64,000 nucleotides of DNA from Larkinella sp051857545 (GCF_051857545.1 NZ_JBPZHB010000002.1:310001-374000); one strand, 5' to 3'; shown: positions 34,286 to 43,391, counted from the first letter of the stretch. Notes: a model not told the origin generated them from the sequence alone. A program made the numbers and translations.

Positions 34286-34933
34286 ATGAGAACATTTTCC
34301 AAACTGGCAGTGTATGCACTGCTTTCTTCAGCTTTGTTGAGTGCCTGTAGCCGTCCCTATGCTACGTATCAGAAAATGCCGGTCGAGCGCTTTGGCAGCC
34401 GTCAGGAGGTTCCTGCGGTTCAGGCCACGCCGACTCCTGCGGAAGACGTAGCGGTGGCATCGGTAGAAACACCGGCCCTGACGCCCGCTGAGCAGGCAAC
34501 GCCCCTGACTACGGCGGCAGCGCTGAAAAACGTTGAGCAGAAACTCCAGGAAACCGTTGCTCGCAATGATAATAAACTGGCCGGTAACAAAAAGCTGGAG
34601 AAGCGGATGGCCCGCGTTCAAACCATGCTGGCGGAAGCGAGTGCCAAAGCCGCTACCACGACCACGAAGGCATCGGCTTCAGCATTGACCTCGACGCACA
34701 AAATGAATCTGGCGGAGCGGATGATGATGAAGAAAATCGACAAGAAGATCAAAAACTCGCTGGCTCCGGACGAAGCAAAAGCCATGAGCCGGACGCTCCG
34801 GGCGGGCGTTATTCTCGGCGTAGTGGGTTTGATTTTAGTTATTTTGGGAATTCCGGTCTTGTCGTTGATTGGTCTTTTGGCACTGATTGCCGGTCTGGTA
34901 CTGATTCTGGTGGATGTGCTCGCGCAGGCGTAG
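34286..34933 (+). CDS. Hypothetical lipoprotein, second of a tandem pair
   Basis: 215 residues from the ATG at 34286, exactly the length of the paralogue 223 bp upstream. The lipobox is LLSAC, and the same block follows (SRPYATYQKMPVERFGSR). The middle is a divergent Ala/Thr/Pro-rich linker. Conserved again are KRMARVQTMLAEA and MNLAERMMMKKIDKKIKNSL, then two C-terminal hydrophobic segments (LRAGVILGVVGLILVILG, SLIGLLALIAGLVLILVDVL). Ends are conserved and the linker is not, which suggests an anchor-spacer-membrane design. Function is unknown. Confidence 0.78.
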   Translation: MRTFSKLAVYALLSSALLSACSRPYATYQKMPVERFGSRQEVPAVQATPTPAEDVAVASVETPALTPAEQATPLTTAAALKNVEQKLQETVARNDNKLAGNKKLEKRMARVQTMLAEASAKAATTTTKASASALTSTHKMNLAERMMMKKIDKKIKNSLAPDEAKAMSRTLRAGVILGVVGLILVILGIPVLSLIGLLALIAGLVLILVDVLAQA

Positions 34934-34970
34934 CGAATCGTACCCGATTTGGTCATAAAGATAACTTAGT

Positions 34971-35009
34971 TTGGCGTAGTAATCGACTTCCGGGTCGGCT
35001 ACTACGCCG
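34971..35009. terminator. Hairpin after the second tandem lipoprotein
   Basis: TTGGCGTAGTAATCGAC (34971-34987) pairs with GTCGGCTACTACGCCGA (34993-35009) with one mismatch and a 5-nt loop. Confidence 0.7.
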
Positions 35010-35065
35010 AACTGTTTTCAGACTTCCCGGTTATTACCTCTACACACCTTAAAAGCAATGGAACG

Positions 35066-35794
35066 ATGAGTGAAAAACCAGTTATTGTGTTGATTCACGG
35101 CCACGGCGTCGATGCGGCCATCTGGAATACGGTCTATGACGAGCTGACCACCCACTACCGCGTTGTGAAACCTGATCTTTCTCAACAAACCCGGCACGAA
35201 TCGATGGATGCCTACGCCGAGGACCTGTTTAGTCTTCTGCAATCGTCGGAAATCGAATCGTGCGTGCTGGTCGGCCATTCGATGGGGGGCTACATTGCGC
35301 TGGCTTTTGCCGAACAGTATCCCGCGCTGGTCAGCGGTTTAGCGTTGCTCAATTCAACGGCTTTTGCCGACGATGAAGCCAAGAAACAGGCGCGGCAGAA
35401 GGCAGTCGACACCATGCAGGCCAACGGTTCAGCGCCCTTTATCGAACAAACCGTTCCTAAAATGTTCGGAGAGACTTTCCGTAAAAACCATACGGATGTG
35501 GTGCAGCAGTACGTACAACAGTACTCGACACTCCCGGCAGAAGCCCTCATTGCGGGCGTCAAGGCCATGGCTTCGCGTTCCGATCGGACGGCGGTTTTGA
35601 AAGAGGCCGCTTTCCCGGTATTGATTATTGCCGGGCAGCAGGACCAGATCGTACCGATTGAAAAAAGCCGGGAATTGTTCACAGCGGTTCCCAATGCGAA
35701 AACCGTTATCCTGGAAAATGCCGGCCATCTGGGCATGATCGAAAGTCCGGACGACGTGATAACGGCTATCCGGGACTTTGTGGCCGGTTTATAA
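35066..35794 (+). CDS. Alpha/beta hydrolase
   Basis: 242-residue alpha/beta-hydrolase fold enzyme. The nucleophile is S72 in VGHSMGGY, the acid is the aspartate in IAGQQDQIVP, and the histidine is in ENAGHLGMIE. The oxyanion region is IHGHGVDAAIW. No signal peptide is present, so it is cytoplasmic. Substrate unknown; esterase or lactonase is most likely. A terminator follows. Confidence 0.87.
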   Translation: MSEKPVIVLIHGHGVDAAIWNTVYDELTTHYRVVKPDLSQQTRHESMDAYAEDLFSLLQSSEIESCVLVGHSMGGYIALAFAEQYPALVSGLALLNSTAFADDEAKKQARQKAVDTMQANGSAPFIEQTVPKMFGETFRKNHTDVVQQYVQQYSTLPAEALIAGVKAMASRSDRTAVLKEAAFPVLIIAGQQDQIVPIEKSRELFTAVPNAKTVILENAGHLGMIESPDDVITAIRDFVAGL

Positions 35795-35815
35795 CGACAC
35801 AATTGAATAAATCCG

Positions 35816-35852
35816 AAGCGGTATGGGGGGAACCTGATACCGCTTTTCGTTT
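35816..35852 (+). terminator. Terminator of the hydrolase gene
   Basis: AAGCGGTAT (35816-35824) pairs with ATACCGCTT (35837-35845), followed by TTCGTTTT. Confidence 0.8.
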
Positions 35853-35955
35853 TACGGCAACCGGAACTGAAAGGGGATAAAAGCCGGATGACCGATTAAT
35901 AAATCACCCGGCTGGTTTCGGGTGGTTTGCGATACCTTTAGGCCTATATCTACGG

Positions 35956-37167
35956 ATGGAAGTTATGACGGAATCCGCAATTCACCACACCCCTTTACGC
36001 AGCAGACGCATGCCCATGGTCGCCGATGTCGAACGAATTGCGGCCCTGACCGACCCGGTGGTTCGGAACCTGCAGATTACGCAGTGTTACTACGAACTTT
36101 CGTCGGTTTTTGCCGAACGCTCCGGCGCGGGAGCCAACTGGTGTACCTACGCCACCTGGGCCTCCAAACAGGCCGGACAAACCATCCGCCGGGAGGACGT
36201 GGTTCGGGAACTGGAAGCGCGTTTGCGCATTCAGTCGGAAGCCGGTGAGGCCATTCAGAAAATCATTGGTCTGGTGCGGCAACTGGGTGCCAAACAAAAG
36301 CCGGATGCCATTCGAAGCGTTATCTGGAACACCGTCGTTATGACCGCGCTCAACCGGGCAAGCGAGGCCGTGAGTCGGGGAAACCGGAAGGTATTTATCG
36401 AAATTGGGCGCGAGTTTGCGCGGTTTATGGCGATTTGCCAGCCTGATACGGTTTACGATCCGGCTCATCTCGAACAGTTTTTACGGGAACTCCGGCCCGG
36501 CAACCCACCCGAGGGACAGCAATATCTCCGGCAGGCTTTCACGTCGTATTACCAGTCCTGGTTTGAAACCGATCCGAAGCAACAGGCCGAACTCCGGCTG
36601 CTGGCGAATCTCCGGATCGGGTTTCACGAACAAACCCGCTTGCAACCCGAAATTGCCGAATCGCTCAACATGGCTCCCATTGATCCGGCGGTGCTGAAAA
36701 ACCGCCTGATGGAACTCGTGTTTCCGGCGGGCAGTGTGCTGGGCCGAATGCGGTTGCTCTTTCTGGAAACCATCGGTCAGATTGCCCCCCTGGATCGCGC
36801 CATCGAATCGCTGGTGGCTGCCATCCATCAGCAGATTCGGCTGGTGGTGACCGAACAACTGATGACGATGTCCTTTCCACCCAATGTACGACTGCGGCTG
36901 GGCCGCGATTTGCTGGTGGATTTTCCGGCTTCGCTCCGGCTGATTACCAATCCGGATTTGCAAACGCTGCTGCTCCAAATCGACCCGACGGCCAACAGCT
37001 TGCTGGAAACCGGCGCGCGCGACTGGGCCGATCTGACCGAGCGAATTCACTTCATTGCCGACCTCTTCCGCTGCTACCACGAATCGACGGCTCTGTACGA
37101 GGCCCCCTTTTCACCCGATCAGGTGGCGGTTTTGGCGACGGGTAAACGACCCACCGGCCGACTTTGA
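35956..37167 (+). CDS. Conserved hypothetical protein (403 aa)
   Basis: 403-residue soluble, mostly helical protein with no signal peptide or membrane segment. A distinctive block near residue 60 reads GAGANWCTYATWASKQAG and continues into RREDVVRELEARL. Further on are RFMAICQPDTVYDP and IGFHEQTRLQPEIAESL, and late RIHFIADLFRCYHESTALYE. The conserved Trp/Cys block and scattered histidines could form an active site. I do not recognise a characterised family. The ATG at 35956 is used; ATG at 35965 is nearly as likely. It is a single gene bounded by terminators. Confidence 0.72.
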   Translation: MEVMTESAIHHTPLRSRRMPMVADVERIAALTDPVVRNLQITQCYYELSSVFAERSGAGANWCTYATWASKQAGQTIRREDVVRELEARLRIQSEAGEAIQKIIGLVRQLGAKQKPDAIRSVIWNTVVMTALNRASEAVSRGNRKVFIEIGREFARFMAICQPDTVYDPAHLEQFLRELRPGNPPEGQQYLRQAFTSYYQSWFETDPKQQAELRLLANLRIGFHEQTRLQPEIAESLNMAPIDPAVLKNRLMELVFPAGSVLGRMRLLFLETIGQIAPLDRAIESLVAAIHQQIRLVVTEQLMTMSFPPNVRLRLGRDLLVDFPASLRLITNPDLQTLLLQIDPTANSLLETGARDWADLTERIHFIADLFRCYHESTALYEAPFSPDQVAVLATGKRPTGRL

Positions 37168-37193
37168 ACCTCTGTCCGCCATTGATGGTTATC

Positions 37194-37219
37194 AAAAGCA
37201 GGCAGTCAGGCCTGCTTTT
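37194..37219 (+). terminator. Terminator after the 403-residue protein gene
   Basis: AAAAGCAGGC (37194-37203), loop AGTCAG, GCCTGCTTTT (37210-37219), then another T. Confidence 0.88.
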
Positions 37220-37314
37220 TACATTTTTAGCAACGATTTATCGTCAGAATGCGTAAAATTGCAGGCTGAAAATCAAGTACCTGAAATTAGTAATTCGCTT
37301 AATCCAGTTTCAAA

Positions 37315-38442
37315 ATGCTTTTCAACGTCTATCCGCTCTACGACATCGAACCCATTCGGGCGCAGGGCAGCTATTTATGGGACACCAAGGGGGATCGTTA
37401 CCTCGACTTATACGGTGGTCACGCGGTTATTTCAGTCGGCCATACCCATCCCAAATACGTCAGGGCGTTGACGGAGCAGTTGAACCGGATTTCGTTCTAT
37501 TCCAATTCCGTACGGATTCGGCAGCAGGAAGAATTGTCGGAAAAACTGGGCACGATGTCGGGCTACCCGGATTACGCGCTGTTTCTGTGCAATTCCGGGG
37601 CCGAAGCCAACGAGAATGCCCTGAAACTGGCGTCGTTCCATACGGGTCGGAAAAACGTGGTGGCTTTCAAAAAGTCGTTCCACGGCCGGACCGCCGGAGC
37701 CGTAGCGGCTACGGACAACCCGTCCATCGTAGCCCCCATTAACTACAACGAACACGTTACGTTCCTGCCGTTTAACGACATCGAAGCCGCAAAGGCTGGT
37801 ATTACCGACGAAACCTGTGCTGTCATCATCGAAGGCATCCAGGGTGTTGGCGGGATTCAGGTCGCTAGCAATGCGTTTCTGCAAGCCCTGCGTCAGAAGT
37901 GTGATGAAACCGGTGCCATTTTGATCCTGGACGCGGTTCAGTGCGGTTATGGTCGTTCGGGCAAATTCTTCTCCCACCAGTTCAGCGGCATCACGCCGGA
38001 TCTGATCACGATGGCGAAGGGCATGGGCAACGGTTTTCCGATTGGCGGGGTGCTGATTTCGCCAAAATTCCATGCGACGTACGGTTTGCTCGGCACCACC
38101 TTCGGCGGCAACCACCTGGCCTGTACGGCCGGAATTGCGGTGCTGGACATCATGCAGGAAGAAAACTTGATCGAAAATGCTGCCCAAATCGGTGAATATA
38201 TTATGGACGGCGTTCGGCAGATTGGTGGTTACAAAGACCTGCGGGGCCGGGGTTTGATGATCGGGATTGAATATGATTTCCCGGTCGAATCATTGCGGAA
38301 TTCGTTGCTGTTCGAACACCGCATTTTTACGGGCGTTGCGGGAAAAAATACCATTCGCCTGCTGCCTTCGCTGGCGCTGGGCCGCGAGGAAGTCGATGTA
38401 TTTCTGGAAGCATTGAGCAAAGAAGTGCGCGTAGTTTCTTAA
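37315..38442 (+). CDS. argD: Acetylornithine/N-acyl-ornithine aminotransferase
   Basis: 375-residue class III PLP aminotransferase converting N-acyl-glutamate semialdehyde to N-acyl-ornithine. Motifs include SNSVRIRQQEELSEKL, CNSGAEANENALKLA, FKKSFHGRTAGAVAAT, the PLP-binding lysine in TMAKGMGNGFPIGG and FGGNHLACTAG. It is first of an arginine operon (argD, argF', argB) in one direction with small gaps. The acyl group, acetyl or succinyl, depends on the organism. Confidence 0.92.
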   Translation: MLFNVYPLYDIEPIRAQGSYLWDTKGDRYLDLYGGHAVISVGHTHPKYVRALTEQLNRISFYSNSVRIRQQEELSEKLGTMSGYPDYALFLCNSGAEANENALKLASFHTGRKNVVAFKKSFHGRTAGAVAATDNPSIVAPINYNEHVTFLPFNDIEAAKAGITDETCAVIIEGIQGVGGIQVASNAFLQALRQKCDETGAILILDAVQCGYGRSGKFFSHQFSGITPDLITMAKGMGNGFPIGGVLISPKFHATYGLLGTTFGGNHLACTAGIAVLDIMQEENLIENAAQIGEYIMDGVRQIGGYKDLRGRGLMIGIEYDFPVESLRNSLLFEHRIFTGVAGKNTIRLLPSLALGREEVDVFLEALSKEVRVVS

Positions 38443-38470
38443 CCGCTTAAACCTGACTCTGCTACTAGAA

Positions 38471-39418
38471 ATGACCAATTTTTTAGCGTACGACGACGTA
38501 ACCGATTTGAATGCCCTCATTCAGGAGGGATTGAATGCCAAACAGAATCCTTTTGCCGATCAGTCGCTGGGCCGAAATAAAACGATTGGCCTGATCTTCT
38601 TCAATTCCAGTCTGCGGACCCGCATGAGCACCCAAAAAGCCGCTCAGAACCTCGGCATGAACGTGATCATGATGAACGTGGGGCAGGATAGCTGGGGGCT
38701 GGAAATGGAGGAAGGAACCGTCATGGACGGCGACAAGGCCGAACACGTCAAGGAAGCAGCCGCCGTGGTCGGCAAATACTGCGATATTGTAGCCGTTCGG
38801 GCCTTTGCCGGCCTGAAAGACCGCGAACAGGATTACCGGGAAGTGGTGATGAACCAGTTCAAAAAATACGCCGGGGTTCCCATCGTCAATCTCGAATCGG
38901 CCACGCGCCATCCGCTGCAATCGCTGGCCGACTGCATCACCATCGAAGAGTTCAAAGTCCGGAAACGTCCTAAAATCGTGTTGACGTGGCTCCCACATTT
39001 CAAACCGCTTCCGCAGGCCGTGGCCAACTCGTTTTGCGAGTGGATCAACCACATGGATGCCGAGTTTGTGGTGACGCACCCCGAAGGCTACGACCTGGCA
39101 CCGGAGTTTGTCGGCAACGCCCGCGTATCCTATAATCAGGACGAAGCCTTTGAAGGCGCCGATTTTATTTACGGCAAAAACTGGTCCTCCTACCAGCAAT
39201 ACGGGCAGGTGTTGACCCAGGATGCGTCGTGGATGGTGACCATGGATAAAATGAAGCTGACCGACAACGGAAAATTCATGCACTGTCTGCCGGTTCGTCG
39301 CAACATGAAAGTAACGGATGAGGTGCTGGACAGTCCGCAATCGCTCGTGATCGAACAGGCCGCCAACCGGGAATGGTCGGCGCAGGCGGTATTGAAAGGC
39401 GTATTGCAAGGATTATGA
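38471..39418 (+). CDS. argF': N-acyl-ornithine (acetyl/succinyl) carbamoyltransferase
   Basis: 315-residue transcarbamylase of the Bacteroidota/Xanthomonas type that acts on N-acetyl- or N-succinyl-ornithine rather than ornithine. Carbamoyl-phosphate motifs are FFNSSLRTRMSTQ, ESATRHPLQSLAD and MHCLPVRRN; family-specific parts are WLPHFKPLPQAV and THPEGYDLAPEFVGNARV. The residue thought to set acyl preference (Pro in Bacteroides succinyl enzymes, Glu in acetyl enzymes, from memory) is Ala90 here (MDGDKAEHVKEA). Its stop overlaps the argB start by 4 bp. Confidence 0.92.
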   Translation: MTNFLAYDDVTDLNALIQEGLNAKQNPFADQSLGRNKTIGLIFFNSSLRTRMSTQKAAQNLGMNVIMMNVGQDSWGLEMEEGTVMDGDKAEHVKEAAAVVGKYCDIVAVRAFAGLKDREQDYREVVMNQFKKYAGVPIVNLESATRHPLQSLADCITIEEFKVRKRPKIVLTWLPHFKPLPQAVANSFCEWINHMDAEFVVTHPEGYDLAPEFVGNARVSYNQDEAFEGADFIYGKNWSSYQQYGQVLTQDASWMVTMDKMKLTDNGKFMHCLPVRRNMKVTDEVLDSPQSLVIEQAANREWSAQAVLKGVLQGL

Positions 39419-40212
39419 ACAGTCTGACCATCATTAAAATAGGCGGAAACGTCATCGACAACCCCGACGCACTGACCCACTTTCTGGCTTCGTTTCGCGG
39501 GATTCACGGGCATAAAATTCTCATCCACGGGGGTGGTAAAATTGCCACCCAGGTTGCCGAAAAGCTGGGCATTTCGACTACGATGGTCGAGGGACGACGG
39601 ATTACGGACCAGCCGATGCTTGATGTGGTAACGATGGTTTATGGCGGACTGGTCAACAAGCAGATTGTGGCGAAGCTACAGTCCCTTGGCGTCGATGCCA
39701 TCGGGTTGACCGGTGCGGATGCCAATACCGTCCTTTCCAAAAAGCGGGCGGTTGGAGCCATCGACTACGGTTTTGTTGGCGATATTGAAGAGGTCAATTC
39801 CGGCCAGATTCAGTATTTTGTCCGGCAGAATCTGACCCCGGTTTTTGCGCCCCTGACCTACGACCGCACCGGAAGTTTGCTCAATACCAATGCCGACACC
39901 ATGGCATCGGCGATTGCCGTGGACATGGCGATTCGTAACGAGGTGACGCTGGTGTATTGTTTCGAGAAGAAGGGGGTTTTATCCGATCCGGACAACGACG
40001 ACAGCGTGATTGCCGAACTGACCCCCGAAAGCTACGCCGACTACAAAAGCCAGGGAGTCATCAACAAAGGCATGATTCCCAAGCTGGACAACGCCTTCAA
40101 AGCGGTGGAAAAGGGGGTGAAACGCGTCATTATCTGCCACGCCAACCTAGTGGCTGAAGCCGTGAGCGGGAGTGGTGTCGGCACGGTTTTGCGTTTGGGC
40201 GTTCCCGCCTAG
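39415..40212 (+). CDS. argB: Acetylglutamate kinase (N-acyl-glutamate kinase)
   Basis: 265 residues from the ATG at 39415, which overlaps the upstream stop as ATGA; a longer frame is less likely. It phosphorylates N-acyl-glutamate in arginine synthesis. Motifs are TIIKIGGNVID, ILIHGGGKIATQVAEKLGI, the substrate loop VEGRRITDQPMLDVVTMVYGG (split) and GAIDYGFVGDIEEVN. The C-terminal ATP site has NKGMIPKLDNAFKAVEKGV. The gene ends in a CTAG shared with the stop codon of the convergent peptidase gene. Confidence 0.93.
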   Translation: MNSLTIIKIGGNVIDNPDALTHFLASFRGIHGHKILIHGGGKIATQVAEKLGISTTMVEGRRITDQPMLDVVTMVYGGLVNKQIVAKLQSLGVDAIGLTGADANTVLSKKRAVGAIDYGFVGDIEEVNSGQIQYFVRQNLTPVFAPLTYDRTGSLLNTNADTMASAIAVDMAIRNEVTLVYCFEKKGVLSDPDNDDSVIAELTPESYADYKSQGVINKGMIPKLDNAFKAVEKGVKRVIICHANLVAEAVSGSGVGTVLRLGVPA

Positions 40213-40751
40213 CCAACCACCCGCCGGATGCCGACGTACCGTTGTTGGTAGTAACTCGCGTGCAGCCAGTCGTAACGCACCCCGCCGTTCCAGGCCGAAT
40301 GGATGAACTTGATGCGGTCGCCCACAATCTCGACAATCATGCCGACATGTCCGATGTGACTGCTGCGTGAGCTGTGGCCTTTGAAGAAAATAAGGTCGCC
40401 GGGGCGGGCTACCTCCTGATCGATTTTGACACCGACGTTGCCCTGAGCGGCACTGGAATGCGGTAAGGTAATCCCGAATTTACTGAAACAAAACCGGGTG
40501 AAGCCGGAGCAATCGAAGCCGCGGGGTGACGAACCGCCGGAGCGATACCGCGAAGAAATGTATTTTTTGGCGTAGCCGAGAATGTCGTGAACGAGGGGAA
40601 TCCGCTCGTAAAAAGCGGTTTGATCGGTGGTATCCGCCGAAACGGGATGGTTTACCGGGTGCTTTTTTGCGATTCGTTTTAGCGGGCGATGGGCTTGAGC
40701 AATGCCAAACGAGACAACGCAAAGCGCTGTCAGGAGCACTTTTCTAATCAT
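40209..40751 (-). CDS. NlpC/P60 cell-wall peptidase
   Basis: 180-residue secreted C40 cysteine peptidase that cleaves stem peptides in peptidoglycan. The signal peptide is MIRKVLLTALCVVSFGIAQA. The catalytic cysteine is C81 in GFDCSGFTRFCFSKF, followed by the histidine in SSHIGHVGMIVEIV and a third polar residue in IKFIHSAWNGG. A lysine- and histidine-rich linker separates signal and domain. The 3' end overlaps argB by 4 bp tail to tail, so no terminator can sit between them. Confidence 0.9.
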   Translation of the reverse strand: MIRKVLLTALCVVSFGIAQAHRPLKRIAKKHPVNHPVSADTTDQTAFYERIPLVHDILGYAKKYISSRYRSGGSSPRGFDCSGFTRFCFSKFGITLPHSSAAQGNVGVKIDQEVARPGDLIFFKGHSSRSSHIGHVGMIVEIVGDRIKFIHSAWNGGVRYDWLHASYYQQRYVGIRRVVG

Positions 40752-40973
40752 AAATTAGTAGGTCAAGTCAAGTTTCGATTTCTAAAAATAGAACCGTTTG
40801 CTAAAAAGTCCAAACAATTTACTGCTTTTTACACAGTGGTAACAAATAAATAATGGTAGGCTTTTAGATACCAACAGGCGTAGGGGTAGGGCTAAACTGC
40901 TGAGGGCAAGCGGTTTTTGAGGCCCTTTAGCGTGGCGGAAATGGAGGAGAACTTGATGCCGCTTACTAAAAAG

Positions 40974-41921
40974 TCAGTTGGGCTGCATTTCGAGCAAAAT
41001 GATCTGGGTCCACTGGTTTTTGCCGGTATTATCGTCCGACATCACCACCAGGATTTTCCGGCCATCGACGTCTTCGCCCCAGGCCATGCTCTCCAGGTTG
41101 TCGGGCCGAAAACCGTTCCGCCCGTTGAAATCGAAAGCCGGTTTATCTTTCCGTTTGAGGAGTTGCCGACGGGTTTCGTCCACCTGCGCTTCGTAGAGTT
41201 TCACGGTGACGGCCTTCGTGGTTTTTTCGTAACAGCGTTCCAGGACCAGCAGCCGGGTTTCGTCGCCCGGAACCGAAATAATCTCCGACACCCCGCCGAG
41301 GGCTTCGTTGGAGTCGCTCGGGCAGACATTCCGGTCGATCTCGTAACTGAACTCAGCGTCGAACACCACCGAGCCGTTGCTTTTTTTATACCGGTAAAAA
41401 TGAATCAGCGGATGGTCGACCCGGGCTTCTTCCCGCGAACCGGCTTCGGGGGCAACCCACAGATACTGCGGAGTTACGGCGAGTCCTTCGATGCCTTTGT
41501 TTTTTTTGGGGATGGGCAGGACGTGGGGCAAGGTCAGTCGCCGGATGGAATCGCCCGGCTGCGGGAGCGAATGCGGTTTAAAACCGACGTAGGATTCCTG
41601 ATCGTTTTCGACGGCAAAAAAATAGGTATCCAGGGAGGCATCATACCGCACGGCTTCGAGGAACAGGCCCGTTTGAAAGTTTGAATCGGGCTTGCAGACC
41701 CAGTCGGAAAGCTGATGAATGGTTTTGAAAAGGTGGTATGCTCCCCGGTCTTCGGCCAACTGCCATTCCTGCCGCCCCGAAATGTATTCTATTCCGGAAA
41801 TATTATGGAGGTTACGGCTGCGGGGCAGTGTCAGGTAGTCTTTGAAAGCAAAAGATAACGTTTGGCTGTGGGCCGAAAGGGTACAGACAAGACCGAAGAC
41901 AATGCCCAAGAGGTTTTTCAT
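40974..41921 (-). CDS. Secreted esterase-like phytase-family protein
   Basis: 315 residues from the ATG at 41921, which opens a signal peptide (MKNLLGIVFGLVCTLSAHSQ); an earlier in-frame ATG at 41948 is less suitable. The mature part resembles the esterase-like activity of phytase domain: NISGIEYISGRQEWQLAEDR, FFAVENDQESY, KNKGIEGLAVTPQYLWVAPE and NGFRPDNLESMAWGED. These propeller-like proteins hydrolyse phosphate or carboxyl esters in a few studied cases. It lies 54 bp downstream of an orphan histidine kinase on the same strand and may be co-transcribed. Confidence 0.8.
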   Translation of the reverse strand: MKNLLGIVFGLVCTLSAHSQTLSFAFKDYLTLPRSRNLHNISGIEYISGRQEWQLAEDRGAYHLFKTIHQLSDWVCKPDSNFQTGLFLEAVRYDASLDTYFFAVENDQESYVGFKPHSLPQPGDSIRRLTLPHVLPIPKKNKGIEGLAVTPQYLWVAPEAGSREEARVDHPLIHFYRYKKSNGSVVFDAEFSYEIDRNVCPSDSNEALGGVSEIISVPGDETRLLVLERCYEKTTKAVTVKLYEAQVDETRRQLLKRKDKPAFDFNGRNGFRPDNLESMAWGEDVDGRKILVVMSDDNTGKNQWTQIILLEMQPN

Positions 41922-41975
41922 AAAGCAAAGTACGGTGTGTGGTACCAAAAGACAAAATGCAAAAACCGCCCGTCC

Positions 41976-43391
41976 TCACATCATTATGGGAGGGCCGGGG
42001 GCGACGACTTCGGCCTGGGACGCCGGAACCAGACAACGAACGGTGATCGTTGTGCCTTCGCCGGGCTGCGAGCGGATGTCGATCTCACCCCCAAGTCGGG
42101 CCATACGCTGGTGCATGTTGGTCAAACCGCTGCCGGTTCGGGGATTCTTCGGGTTAAAACCCACGCCATTGTCGCGGATCACCAGCCCGAGGGTTTCCTG
42201 GGTTACCGTCAGATTGATCGTAACCGTGTGGGCGTGGGCGTGACGGACGATGTTGTGCAGAATTTCCTTGTAGATCAGGAAAAAATCGCGCCGGTGCTGG
42301 GGGGAGAGCAAACCCGCCGGGAGGTTCTTCTGAAATGTTATTTCCAGGTCTACGGGCGTATGTTCAAACAGATTATAGGCGGTTTCTTTCAGGCGCAGGC
42401 TCAACTGTTCCATCGAATCCTGGGTAGAGTTCAGGCTCCAGATGATTTCCCGCATGGCCGACATGACGTTTTGAGTGGTTTCGCCAATGATGGTCAGGGC
42501 CGTCCGTACTTTTTCGGGCTGGTGGTCGAGTTGCCGGATGGCCACGCCACTGAGGATGCTGATGCCGCTGAGGTCGGAGCCAATTTCGTCGTGCAGGTCG
42601 CGGGCGATGTCGTCGCGAATCCGCTGAAGTTGCTGCTGTTTGCGTTCGTTTTCCTGCAATTGTTCAATGAGCTGAGCCTGAAATTGAATTTTTTCCCGCT
42701 CGGTTTGCCGGTTTAGCAACGAAATGCCGACCGAAATGCAGATGGTTTCCAGCACAACGCCAATCTCCATCGGAATCATCGGAAAGGTAAATGGCGCATC
42801 CGGCTGGCGGTTGTCCCAGCCAAACTGGTGCATAACCAGGCCCAATAGCGCTCCCGAAACGTAGAACAAGGTGCCGGTAATGAAAAATGATACCACCTGA
42901 TTTCGCAGCCTAAGAATGCGGGGAACGGTCGCCAGGGCACAAAAGCAGACAAAATACCGGCTTGCGATGTAGAATGCCCGCTGGAATGGGCCATCCGTTG
43001 TAGCCGTCAGAAATGTGATGGAATCAAAGACAATCAGCAGCAGAGCCAGGGCGGCAATCGCGTTGATCAGCCGAACGCTCACCCGATCGTTTGTCCGCAG
43101 ATCCATCAGTGCAATGGCAAAACGGCCATAGATGATGAAAGAAAGGCATTGCACGACGCTTTCGGCCAGCAATGTCCGGTTGGTCAGGTCATCCGGGGCA
43201 TGGGTGTCGATATAAAGATGACATAAGTCGTTGAGATGGAAGTAGCTCAACAGGCTGATGATGTAGGCACTATAGAGAAAATGAAGCCGCTTTCGGTGCC
43301 AGACATACGAAATCAGGGTGTAGATCAGCATCATAAACAACATGCCATCCAGAAAAATACGCAGGGTTGGGTAGTCGGGGAAACGGTTCAT
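41976..43391 (-). CDS. Membrane sensor histidine kinase (HisKA_3/NarX type, 7TM-like sensor)
   Basis: 471 residues from the ATG at 43391 (MNRFPDYPTLRIFLDGML); an upstream TTG gives a small extension. About seven hydrophobic helices cover residues 15-220, resembling a 7TMR-DISM sensor without its extracellular domain. A coiled coil (QAQLIEQLQENERKQQQLQR) leads to the NarX-type H-box DIARDLHDEIGSDLSGISIL and an ATPase domain (YKEILHNIVRHAHAH, VIRDNGVGFNP, GSGLTNMHQRMARLGG). No response regulator is adjacent, so its partner must be elsewhere. Confidence 0.87.
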   Translation of the reverse strand: MNRFPDYPTLRIFLDGMLFMMLIYTLISYVWHRKRLHFLYSAYIISLLSYFHLNDLCHLYIDTHAPDDLTNRTLLAESVVQCLSFIIYGRFAIALMDLRTNDRVSVRLINAIAALALLLIVFDSITFLTATTDGPFQRAFYIASRYFVCFCALATVPRILRLRNQVVSFFITGTLFYVSGALLGLVMHQFGWDNRQPDAPFTFPMIPMEIGVVLETICISVGISLLNRQTEREKIQFQAQLIEQLQENERKQQQLQRIRDDIARDLHDEIGSDLSGISILSGVAIRQLDHQPEKVRTALTIIGETTQNVMSAMREIIWSLNSTQDSMEQLSLRLKETAYNLFEHTPVDLEITFQKNLPAGLLSPQHRRDFFLIYKEILHNIVRHAHAHTVTINLTVTQETLGLVIRDNGVGFNPKNPRTGSGLTNMHQRMARLGGEIDIRSQPGEGTTITVRCLVPASQAEVVAPGPPIMM

